Assembly (NCBI GenBank): GCA_034432795.1
Contig: DAOUBF010000014.1
Span: forward strand, 1-38,763
DNA from: DAOUBF01 sp034432795
Lineage (GTDB): Bacteria; Chloroflexota; Anaerolineae; DSLN01
Direction: 5' to 3'
DNA length: 38,763 nucleotides
Below are positions 29,868 through 36,586 of the stretch, one piece after another. The translations under genes were made by a program, and so were the position numbers. The notes beneath the pieces were generated by a model. It did no database searches. It had not been told where the DNA came from and saw nothing but the letters and a program-made list of their open reading frames with translations. The stretch's first letter is position 1. Each line of letters begins with the position of its first letter.

Positions 29868-31121
29868 TCACCCACCCGGCATGGGCGGGATCTCGCCGAC
29901 CGTACCCTCGGCCAGCCAGTTCATGCAGATGGTGCAGCCTTCCAGCCCCTCCAGGTCCGCCTGGGTCAGCTTGACGCCCTCCGGCACGACGATATTCCCC
30001 TTGTTGTCCTTGATCGGGCCGGAGAAGATGTCAAAGCGGGTGAACCTGCCGGCGCGCATGTCGGCCAGCTTCTGCCGGACCAGCGGGATCACATCGGCGG
30101 GGACGCCCTCAGGCGGGGTCTGCCCCTCCTCAAAGCCGTACAGGCCCACCACGCCAGTGTCGGCATCGCCGTACCAGGCCGAAGGCTTCCAGGTGCCTGC
30201 CTGGATCTCCTTGACGACTTGCGCATAGAGCACGCCCCAGTTCCAGTACGGCGTTGTCAGGCAGTGCTTGGGGTCGGAGATCTCACAGGCGTTAATGCTG
30301 TCATAGCCGATACCCCACTTGCCCCGCTCGCCGGCCGCCTTGACCGGCCCAGGCGTGTCCGCACCGGTGATGACCACATCCACGCCAGCATCCAGCAGCG
30401 ACAACGCTGCCTCGCGCTCCTTGGTGGGGTCAAACCAGGTGAAGATCCAGCGCACCTCCATGGTGCACTCCGGGCAGGTCTGCTTCATGCCCAGGGCGAT
30501 AGCGTTGCCCAGGCGGATGACCTCGGCGATGGGCCAGGGGGCGATGTAGCCGATCTTGGGATTGCCGTCGGCCTTGGCGCGGGCCCCGGCGATCATCCCG
30601 GCCAGGTATTTCATGTCCTCCATGGCGCCGAAGGCGTTGCCGAAGTTCGTGTCATTCTTCTTGAAGCCCGAAATGTGCAGGAACTTCACATTGGGGAACT
30701 CCTTGGCAACGGTCTCGGTTGGGTCCATGAAGCCGAAGCTGGTCGTCACGATCAGATCAAAGCCCTTGCGGGCCAGGCTGCGGATGACCTGCTCGCTTTC
30801 GGCGCCCTCGGCAACGCTCTCAATGTAGGCAGTATGGACGTTGGGGACGTTCTGTTCCAGGTACTTGCGCCCCAGGTCGTGCGCATAGGTCCAGCCCCCG
30901 TCGCCGATTGGGCCGACGTAGACGAAAGCGACGTTTGTCTTGCCCGGCACAATATCGGGGATCTGGTACTTACCTTCAGCGGGCGGCGCCTGGGTCGCAG
31001 GGGCTTGCGTGGCGGGCGCGGTGGTCGGCGCCGGTGCGACGGGTTGGGGGCCACAGGCGGCCAGCCAGAGTGCCGCAATGGTCGCCAGGGCTATCAGATT
31101 CCACGCTCTGTTGCATCGCAT
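29868..31121 (-). CDS. BMP-family substrate-binding lipoprotein
   Basis: The extracytoplasmic receptor of the importer, about 417 residues from ATG 31121, which follows AAGGAGGAG. Signal peptide with lipobox LWLAAC, a short Pro/Ala/Thr tether (VAPAPTTAPATQAPATQAPP), then the BMP/PnrA fold: VAFVYVGPIGDGGWTYAHDLGRKYLE, FDLIVTTSFGFMDPTETVAKEFPNVKFLHISG, NAFGAMEDMKYLAGMIAGARA and the purine-site region WIFTWFDPTKEREAALSLLDAGVDVVITGADTPG. Relatives bind purine nucleosides. First gene of the four-gene importer; the frame extends upstream to 31187 but without a ribosome site. No convincing promoter was identified in 31122-31274. Confidence 0.93.
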   Translation of the reverse strand: MRCNRAWNLIALATIAALWLAACGPQPVAPAPTTAPATQAPATQAPPAEGKYQIPDIVPGKTNVAFVYVGPIGDGGWTYAHDLGRKYLEQNVPNVHTAYIESVAEGAESEQVIRSLARKGFDLIVTTSFGFMDPTETVAKEFPNVKFLHISGFKKNDTNFGNAFGAMEDMKYLAGMIAGARAKADGNPKIGYIAPWPIAEVIRLGNAIALGMKQTCPECTMEVRWIFTWFDPTKEREAALSLLDAGVDVVITGADTPGPVKAAGERGKWGIGYDSINACEISDPKHCLTTPYWNWGVLYAQVVKEIQAGTWKPSAWYGDADTGVVGLYGFEEGQTPPEGVPADVIPLVRQKLADMRAGRFTRFDIFSGPIKDNKGNIVVPEGVKLTQADLEGLEGCTICMNWLAEGTVGEIPPMPGG

Positions 31122-31274
31122 CGTCTCATCTCCTCCTTCTAGAATGCTTCGCACTCCAGTCGGGCGGCTGGATATCACCGCCCACATCCCTTAATAAAGC
31201 CACCAGACACCCATCCTCTCCACGCCTCACCCCCTTTCAACTGGTCTGACTCACTGAATGTGCATCCACATGGC

Positions 31275-32483
31275 TCAGGCGTCCGCCTGCCATGCCTCCG
31301 GGTCGTAAGCGGGCAACTCACAGCGCAAGGGCCGGTCCTGGCGATAGCCTAATGCGTATTGCGCCTGCATGAGCGTGTGAATCTGGCTGGTGCCCTCATA
31401 GATAACTGCGCCTTTGGCATTACGCAAATAACGCTCCACGTCATACTCATCTGAGTAGCCATAGGCGCCGTGCACCTGGATGGCATCCAGGGCGGCCTGG
31501 ACCGAGGCATCGGTAGCGAACCACTTGGCCAGCGAGGTCTGGCGCGTGTTGCGGATGCCCTGGTTCTTCAGCCAGCCGGCCTGAAGGTACAGCAGCCGCG
31601 CGGCCTCGTAGGATTGGGCCATTTTAGCGATCATCTCTTGCACCAGTTGGTGCTCGCCGATGCGCTGGCCGAAGGTGGTGCGCTCGTTGGCGTATTTCAC
31701 TGAGGCCTCCAGACAGGCGCGGATGAGACCGGTGGCGCCCGCAGCGACAGTATAGCGCCCATTGTCCAGTGCGGTCATGGCGATGGTGAAGCCCTCGCCC
31801 TCTTCACCCAGGCGGTTCTCCACCGGCACTTCCGCGTCCTGCAGTGCGATCCAGCCGGTGTTACCGGCGCGCACGCCCAGCTTGCCGTGAATCGTGCCGG
31901 TGCGCACGCCAGGGAAGCCTCGCTCCACAATGAAGGCGGTCATGCCCCGATGGCGCTTCTCCGGGTCGGTCTTGGCAATGATGAGGAAGTGGTCGGCGAC
32001 GTCGGCCAGCGAAATCCACATCTTCTCGCCGTTCAGGATATAGCGGTCGCCCTTACGCACAGCCCGTGTCTGGATGCCGGCGGCATCACTGCCCGCGCCT
32101 GGCTCGGTCAGCGCATAGGTGGCGATTTTCACGCCCTGCGCCTGGGGCACCAGGTACTTTTGCTTTTGCTCCTCGGTGGCCCATTGGAACAGCGCCAGGC
32201 TGTTCAAGCCCACATGAACGGACATGATCACGCGAAGCGATGTATCCACGCGCTCCAGTTCTTCACAGGCCAGGCCGAGGGAGATGTAATCCATGCCCGC
32301 ACCGCCGTAGCGCACCGGGATGCAAATGCCCAGCAGGCCCAATTCCCCCATGCGCTTGAACACCCAGGGGATGTGCTGGTGTTTACGGTCGTGCTCTTTG
32401 ATCACGGGGCGGACTTCGCGCTCGGCCCAGTCACGCACCATCTGCCGGACGCGCTCGTGCTCTTCCGAGAGGGAGAAATCCAT
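31275..32483 (-). CDS. Acyl-CoA dehydrogenase
   Basis: A soluble FAD flavoprotein that introduces the alpha-beta double bond into an acyl-CoA, 402 residues. MDFSLSEEHERVRQMVRDWAEREV is the standard N-terminus, YALTEPGAGSDAAGIQTRA and EKMWISLADVADHFLIIAKTD bind the flavin, and the C-terminal DAIQVHGAYGYSDEYDVERYLRNAKGAVIYEGTSQIH carries the catalytic Glu in YEGTSQ and the family signature. AGGAGGT lies 8 bases before ATG 32483. The gene stands alone with its own promoter. Chain length or branched-chain specificity is not evident; neighbouring beta-oxidation genes are absent. Confidence 0.95.
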   Translation of the reverse strand: MDFSLSEEHERVRQMVRDWAEREVRPVIKEHDRKHQHIPWVFKRMGELGLLGICIPVRYGGAGMDYISLGLACEELERVDTSLRVIMSVHVGLNSLALFQWATEEQKQKYLVPQAQGVKIATYALTEPGAGSDAAGIQTRAVRKGDRYILNGEKMWISLADVADHFLIIAKTDPEKRHRGMTAFIVERGFPGVRTGTIHGKLGVRAGNTGWIALQDAEVPVENRLGEEGEGFTIAMTALDNGRYTVAAGATGLIRACLEASVKYANERTTFGQRIGEHQLVQEMIAKMAQSYEAARLLYLQAGWLKNQGIRNTRQTSLAKWFATDASVQAALDAIQVHGAYGYSDEYDVERYLRNAKGAVIYEGTSQIHTLMQAQYALGYRQDRPLRCELPAYDPEAWQADA

Positions 32484-32505
32484 GCTCTAACCTCCTGCGA
32501 GGCCC

Positions 32506-32533
32506 ATTATACCCGCCCTTTGGTCTGACGCAA
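32506..32533 (-). promoter_or_regulatory. Candidate promoter for the acyl-CoA dehydrogenase gene
   Basis: TTGCGT (32533-32528), a 16-base spacer and a perfect TATAAT (32511-32506) on the minus strand, leaving a short leader of about 16 bases that contains the ribosome site. Confidence 0.65.
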
Positions 32534-32558
32534 AAACGCAGGGGGAATAGAAACACAG

Positions 32559-32584
32559 AGCGCCCACCGTATATGGCGGGCGCT
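32559..32584 (-). terminator. Hairpin upstream of the acyl-CoA dehydrogenase promoter
   Basis: Ten-bp stem AGCGCCCRCC with a 6-base loop. One position pairs only as G-U in minus-strand RNA (A-C on the plus strand), followed on the minus strand by a weak T-rich tail (CTGTGTTTCTATTC). The stretch 32585-32815 shows nothing convincing. Confidence 0.4.
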
Positions 32585-32815
32585 TCTGCATTGCTCTGGC
32601 GCAGGCGCTCGCTTTTCAGGGGATGGCGATGTGCGAACGCCTGCGCTCTAATGAGCAATGATCAATATCTTCCGCCCCTGTCCGCCGCCCGCCTGGGCGA
32701 GCGCCTGGACTGAAAGGGCAGCGGCAGATGGCATGGGCCTTTGAGAGCACCTGGACCCAGGCCCAGGCGAGGCTGTCCATCTGAGCACCAGCGGGAGGAA
32801 CCGGGCCAGGGACAG

Positions 32816-32857
32816 CAAATAATAAATCCGCATTTGGCCCGGCCCAGGCCAAACGCG
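32816..32857 (-). terminator. Rho-independent-type terminator of the 19-codon unit
   Basis: On the minus strand an 11-bp stem (32857-32847 with 32839-32829, 7-base loop), containing one G-U pair that would be an A-C mismatch on the plus strand, is followed by GATTTATTATTTGC. It begins 12 bases after the stop of the micro-ORF. Confidence 0.6.
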
Positions 32858-32869
32858 GTCATCAGCGAT

Positions 32870-32929
32870 TTACTCGCTCCAGGTATAGCCGGCTTCCATG
32901 AAGCCGCCCCACTCCCAACCAGCAGCCAT
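32870..32929 (-). CDS. Putative 19-residue Trp-rich micro-ORF
   Basis: ATG 32929 follows a perfect AAAGGAG (32945-32939) at 9 bases and encodes MAAGWEWGGFMEAGYTWSE, acidic, with three Trp and four Gly. A promoter lies about 95 bases upstream, three small hairpins lie in the leader, and a terminator follows. The reading frame itself is open upstream to 33166, so an alternative is that this is the 3' end of a decayed gene. No family is recognised. No peptide-modifying enzyme is adjacent, so no RiPP function is claimed. Confidence 0.4.
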   Translation of the reverse strand: MAAGWEWGGFMEAGYTWSE

Positions 32930-32943
32930 GGCTTGTGTCTCCT

Positions 32944-33007
32944 TTCCCGTCATGGGAATCTGCGGCAACCGTCGCGGGTTGCCATGTGCCATCCCCTGCG
33001 AATGGCA
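32944..33007 (-). ncRNA. Structured leader with three hairpins
   Basis: TGCCAT/ATGGCA (32987-33007, 9-base loop), GGCAACC/GGTTGCC (32964-32983, 6-base loop) and TTCCC/GGGAA (32944-32958, 5-base loop) follow one another; the last abuts the ribosome site of the micro-ORF. Candidate cis-regulatory RNA; no known riboswitch was recognised. Confidence 0.4.
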
Positions 33008-33023
33008 TAAAGTCAGGAATAAT

Positions 33024-33052
33024 GTTATAATCCAGTTGGGCCTGATTTGCAA
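33024..33052 (-). promoter_or_regulatory. Candidate promoter of the micro-ORF unit
   Basis: TTGCAA (33052-33047), a 17-base spacer and TATAAC (33029-33024) on the minus strand. Its -10 overlaps a plus-strand TATAAT. Confidence 0.55.
33026..33031 (+). promoter_or_regulatory. -10 box for the NB-ARC operon
   Basis: Perfect TATAAT on the plus strand with only a weak -35, about 175 bases before the NB-ARC start. It overlaps the divergent minus-strand -10, so the two promoters would compete. Confidence 0.4.
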
Positions 33053-33132
33053 CCCGACGATATTTAACCACAGGATGCAGTGATAGACCTGTTGAATTCT
33101 TGTTGAAAATCTGTTGGGCGTCGCACTGCAAT

Positions 33133-33151
33133 GCCCCTCACATGGTGAGGG
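33133..33151. repeat. Short CCCCTCAC/GTGAGGGG palindrome in the NB-ARC leader
   Basis: Perfect 8-base arms around ATG (CCCCTCAC-ATG-GTGAGGGG), the outer-arm motif of the G/C palindrome class, inside the predicted leader of the NB-ARC gene. Confidence 0.6.
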
Positions 33152-33205
33152 GACGAGGGGGGACACCCTCAGGCGGCAACTGGAATCCCCACGCAGGGAG
33201 AGAGG

Positions 33206-34672
33206 GTGGGCAGATTGACAGACCCATTTTCACCCCAGAACCTGAAAGAGGCGCTTGACGCTATCGCCGATCGCAACCTGGCCGCGTTGGGCAATTCGCC
33301 CCTCGCCCGGCTGGATATGGTCCTGGCGCGTCTCTCCAGTGAGCACCTGCCCGATACCCCCATGGGTCGGGGCAAGGCCCTGGTCCTGATTTTCCGCGAG
33401 GCCCTGGAACGTCTGCGGCCCGCAGACCCCCATGACGACATCCTCTCCCGGCCCTATCGCATCATTAAGGCGCGCATGGAAGGCAAGTCGCCGGTGATAG
33501 CCGCGCAAGAGGTCAACCTGTCGGTGGATCGCTGGTGGGCGGTGCAGCGCGAACGGGCGCTCCCGGCGTTGGCCAGCGTGCTGTGGGAGATGGAAGAGGC
33601 GGCCCGGAGCCAGCAACGCCATCGCTACCTCACCCGCCATCTACCCGCGCCCACCTACGATGTGCTCTTCGGCGTTGAGGATCGCCTGGCAGAGTTGCGC
33701 CGGGCGCTGCAACCCGGTACCAGCCGCCCCATCATCAGCATTGATGGGCTGGGCGGCATGGGCAAGACCGCCCTGGCCCACGCCATCGCCACCTGGGCAG
33801 CGGAGCAGGGCACGCTCTTCCATGATATTGTCTGGGAGACGGCGGCCCAGGAGACCTTGACCTGGCAGGGGATTGAGCGTCGCCAGACGCCGGCGCTGAC
33901 CTTTGAACGGCTGCTGGACACCATCGCCCTCCAACTGGGCTATCGTGAAATCCCGCGTATGCGCCTGAGCGAGAAGACCGCCTCCCTGCGCACACTGTTG
34001 AAGGAGCGGCCCTACCTGATCGTGGTGGATAACCTGGAAACGGCGGAGGACTATCAAACGCTGGCAGCCCGACTGGCCGATTTCGCCAACCCCTCCAAAT
34101 TCCTGCTCACCAGCCGCTTCTACGTCGGTGACGACAGCCATGTCTATCGCCTGCATGCCGATCAGCTCAGCGAAGAGGCAGCGTTGGCGCTGATCCGCCA
34201 CGAGGCGCAGGCCCGTAGCCTGGCCGAGGTCGCCGCCGCGCCGGACGAAAGCCTGGTGGAGATTGTCCGAGCCGTAGGGGGCAACCCGCTGGCGATCAAG
34301 CTCGTCGTGGGCCAGTTGACCCGGCTGCCGCTCTCCAAAGTGCTGGACGACTCGCGGGGCATCCACGACGACCAGTTTTATCTGTACCTGTACCGCCACT
34401 CCTGGAATCTGCTCTCGCCCCAGGCGCAACGCCTGCTTGTCCTCATGCCTATCCTGCCCACAGGCGGCGGAACCTGGGACGACTTATTGGCGTTGACCGG
34501 CTACGATGAGACAGTGCTGACCTCGGCGGTGACGGAACTGGTGGAGAAGTCGCTACTCAATGTGGGTGGCTTCCCAGAGAAAGTGTACAGCATCCACCGC
34601 CTGACCCAGCATTTTGTCATGTCCGAACTGGTCAGGTTGGAGGAGCACCGGCCTGACACCGGGAGTCAATAG
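33206..34672 (+). CDS. NB-ARC (STAND) NTPase with N-terminal helical/HTH-like domain
   Basis: A signal-transduction ATPase of the AP-ATPase/STAND class, 488 residues. Residues 1-150 are helical; PVIAAQEVNLSVDRWWAVQRERAL looks like a helix-turn-helix but is not diagnostic. The NB-ARC core has Walker A ISIDGLGGMGKTALAHAIA, Walker B PYLIVVDNLE, the sensor segment KFLLTSRFYV, and the GxP motif VGGNPLAIKLVVGQL, then a winged-helix (YSIHRLTQHFVMSELVR). GTG 33206 follows GGGAGAGAG. The frame stops (TAG 34670-34672) just where STAND proteins normally run on into their TPR sensor. That TPR part is encoded 45 bases further on in another frame, with a REP-like hairpin between. Either two subunits or one broken gene. 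Confidence 0.88.
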   Translation: MGRLTDPFSPQNLKEALDAIADRNLAALGNSPLARLDMVLARLSSEHLPDTPMGRGKALVLIFREALERLRPADPHDDILSRPYRIIKARMEGKSPVIAAQEVNLSVDRWWAVQRERALPALASVLWEMEEAARSQQRHRYLTRHLPAPTYDVLFGVEDRLAELRRALQPGTSRPIISIDGLGGMGKTALAHAIATWAAEQGTLFHDIVWETAAQETLTWQGIERRQTPALTFERLLDTIALQLGYREIPRMRLSEKTASLRTLLKERPYLIVVDNLETAEDYQTLAARLADFANPSKFLLTSRFYVGDDSHVYRLHADQLSEEAALALIRHEAQARSLAEVAAAPDESLVEIVRAVGGNPLAIKLVVGQLTRLPLSKVLDDSRGIHDDQFYLYLYRHSWNLLSPQAQRLLVLMPILPTGGGTWDDLLALTGYDETVLTSAVTELVEKSLLNVGGFPEKVYSIHRLTQHFVMSELVRLEEHRPDTGSQ

Positions 34673-34675
34673 TCT

Positions 34676-34698
34676 GTAGGGCGGCTTTCCATAGCCGC
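34676..34698 (+). repeat. REP-like hairpin with GTAG, copy 5, at the NB-ARC/TPR junction
   Basis: GTAG (34676-34679), G, then GCGGCT-TTCCAT-AGCCGC. Loop conserved with the 17.9 kb copies, stem different but fully paired. It begins 4 bases after the NB-ARC stop codon. Confidence 0.75.
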
Positions 34699-34716
34699 AG
34701 TCACACACACTGGGCG

Positions 34717-36552
34717 ATGAGATTCTCCGGCTGGACAGCGGTCTACGAGCAGGGCGCGATAGAAGCGTCCCGCCATTACCTGCGCTATTTCGCGGCGCAT
34801 CAGGATGATTTTGAGGCGCTATCGTGCAAGCGCAGCCATATGCTCCAGGCAATGAGTGCCTGCGCCCAGTTGCCCCCGGCCTGGCCCTTCGTGGCCGAAT
34901 GCGCCCGCGCTGCCCATGATTACATGCGTCGTAGCGGGCAATGCAGCCTGTGGCAGCCTTATCTCCAACTCGCGGTAGAGGTGGCCCGGCGCATGGGCGA
35001 TGCCCGCACAGAGGCCGAGATGCGGGCGCTGCTGGCCAGCGTGCAGCATGAGTTGGGGCAATGGGCGCAGGCCGCTGAGGAATATGGCCGGGCGCAGGCG
35101 TTCTATGAAAACGACGGGCGCGAAGCGCCTGACGTGGCCCAGCTTGTGCGCGTTCTGGTGGGGCGCGCTCAGGCGGAACGCATGATCGGCAACACCAGGC
35201 ACGCGCTGGAGCTAGGCCGGAAAGCGCTCAGCCTGAGCGATCAATTAGATGATAAAGCCCTGTTGGGGCTGATGTACAGCACCCTGGGCACGCTGGAGTT
35301 GGATGAGGGCCGCCCCCAGCCTGCGCTTGAATATCTAAAGAAGGCGCAGACGTATTTGACGCCCTTGGGGCCTTCCGAGGCCCTGGCGCGCAGCTACAAT
35401 ACTACGGCTCGCCTGTACTATGCGCAGGGGCATTGGACGGCAGCAATTCACTATTTGCAACTCTCCCTCCAGGTCCAGGAAGCCCTCCAGGATGCCTGGA
35501 TGGAGGCGCAAACGAACGCCAACCTGGGCATCCTGCACCATGCGCTGGGGCACTGGCGCCAGGCAGAGAGTCACCTGCGCCGTGCCATCGCCATCGCCGA
35601 GGAGATCGGCGCCGCCGAGGCCCTGGCGAACTCGCATGGGAACCTGGGGCTGGTGTTGCGCGATCAGGGGCGTTGGGCCGAGGCCATGGACCATCTGATT
35701 GAGGCCCTGAATAAAGGGACGGAGTTGGGGCACTGGCGGCTGATCGGCAACTGCTACGCCAATCTCGCCCGTCTGGCGAGCGACGAACGCGCCTGGGATC
35801 GGGCGCTCTACTGTACCACCAAGGCCCGCGAGGTCGCCAACCAGATCGGGGATGTGATGCTGGGCTGCGAAGCCGACCTGTGGACGGCTATAGCCTACCG
35901 GGGCAAGGGACAACTGGATCAGGCTGAAGCCATGTGCCAGCAGGTGCTGGCGGAAATAGTCGCGCAGTCGTTGGACAACCGCCAGCTTCAGGCAGATGCC
36001 CTGGAGGTCTTGGCGGCGATTAGGCTGGACCGCGGCCAGCCGGAAGAGGCGCTCAAATGGCTTGATCAGGCCCTTGACCTGCGCATCAGGCGCAGCGATG
36101 GCGTGGGGCTGCTGTCCACTATCGTGGCTATTGCCCAGGCGGAATACGCCCTGGGGAGCGGGAACAGAACCGCTTTCCGTGTGGCCCTCTCCTGCGCGGA
36201 GGAACTGGCCACGCGCTATGAACGGCCCGATCTGATCGCTCGCCTGTATATGCTCTGGGGGGATATGGCCCTGCACCCGGCCTCGCCTTCCGGACAGGAC
36301 CTGGAGGCCGCTTACCGCGCCTACAATTACGCCTTGAAGCTGGCAGCCTCCGGCCACAATGAGCGGATGCGCCTGACGTACCGCGATGTGCGTCAACACC
36401 TGCGGGCCTCGCTGGACCGTCTGATGGAAAGCGGGGTAGTGAACAGGCACACAGCCTCCAGGTTGCATTATCGCTTGCTCCGCGTGGTGCACAGCGAGCA
36501 GAGAGAGCGTGGCGGCACTGGCATCAAACTTGAATCGGAGGGAATCAGTTAG
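34717..36552 (+). CDS. TPR-repeat protein, probable sensor half of the upstream STAND protein
   Basis: 611 residues, nearly all tetratricopeptide repeats. Clear units include ARTEAEMRALLASVQHELGQWAQAAEEYGRAQ, SYNTTARLYYAQGHWTAAIHYLQLSL, AQTNANLGILHHALGHWRQAESHLRRAI, LANSHGNLGLVLRDQGRWAEAMDHLIEAL and QADALEVLAAIRLDRGQPEEALKWLDQAL, eight to nine in all. The first 60 residues (YEQGAIEASRHYLRYFAAHQDDFEAL) match the linker that normally joins the NB-ARC/winged-helix part to its TPRs, which argues that the two frames were once one gene. ATG 34717 has only a weak GGGCG before it; the frame is open back to 34657. A cyclase gene follows after 34 bases. TPRs bind proteins or ligands; the partner is unknown. 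Confidence 0.85.
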   Translation: MRFSGWTAVYEQGAIEASRHYLRYFAAHQDDFEALSCKRSHMLQAMSACAQLPPAWPFVAECARAAHDYMRRSGQCSLWQPYLQLAVEVARRMGDARTEAEMRALLASVQHELGQWAQAAEEYGRAQAFYENDGREAPDVAQLVRVLVGRAQAERMIGNTRHALELGRKALSLSDQLDDKALLGLMYSTLGTLELDEGRPQPALEYLKKAQTYLTPLGPSEALARSYNTTARLYYAQGHWTAAIHYLQLSLQVQEALQDAWMEAQTNANLGILHHALGHWRQAESHLRRAIAIAEEIGAAEALANSHGNLGLVLRDQGRWAEAMDHLIEALNKGTELGHWRLIGNCYANLARLASDERAWDRALYCTTKAREVANQIGDVMLGCEADLWTAIAYRGKGQLDQAEAMCQQVLAEIVAQSLDNRQLQADALEVLAAIRLDRGQPEEALKWLDQALDLRIRRSDGVGLLSTIVAIAQAEYALGSGNRTAFRVALSCAEELATRYERPDLIARLYMLWGDMALHPASPSGQDLEAAYRAYNYALKLAASGHNERMRLTYRDVRQHLRASLDRLMESGVVNRHTASRLHYRLLRVVHSEQRERGGTGIKLESEGIS

Positions 36553-36586
36553 TCATCAGAGGTCCGTCTGACGACTGACCATTCCT

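Noticed and set aside
28758..31142. Plus-strand open frame of 794 codons opposite the BMP lipoprotein and ATPase genes
   Set aside because: Antisense shadow of GC-rich coding DNA: His/Gln/Arg/Asp-rich composition, no recognisable domain, and the opposite strand encodes clear ABC importer subunits.
32648..32833. Minus-strand 61-codon frame starting MRIYYLLSLARFLPLVLRW
   Set aside because: Lies within and beyond a terminator-like hairpin, has no ribosome site and becomes low-complexity; not supported as a gene.
32870..32929. RiPP precursor interpretation of the 19-residue peptide
   Set aside because: No radical SAM, YcaO, lanthipeptide synthetase or dedicated peptidase/exporter is adjacent; Trp and Gly content alone is not evidence.
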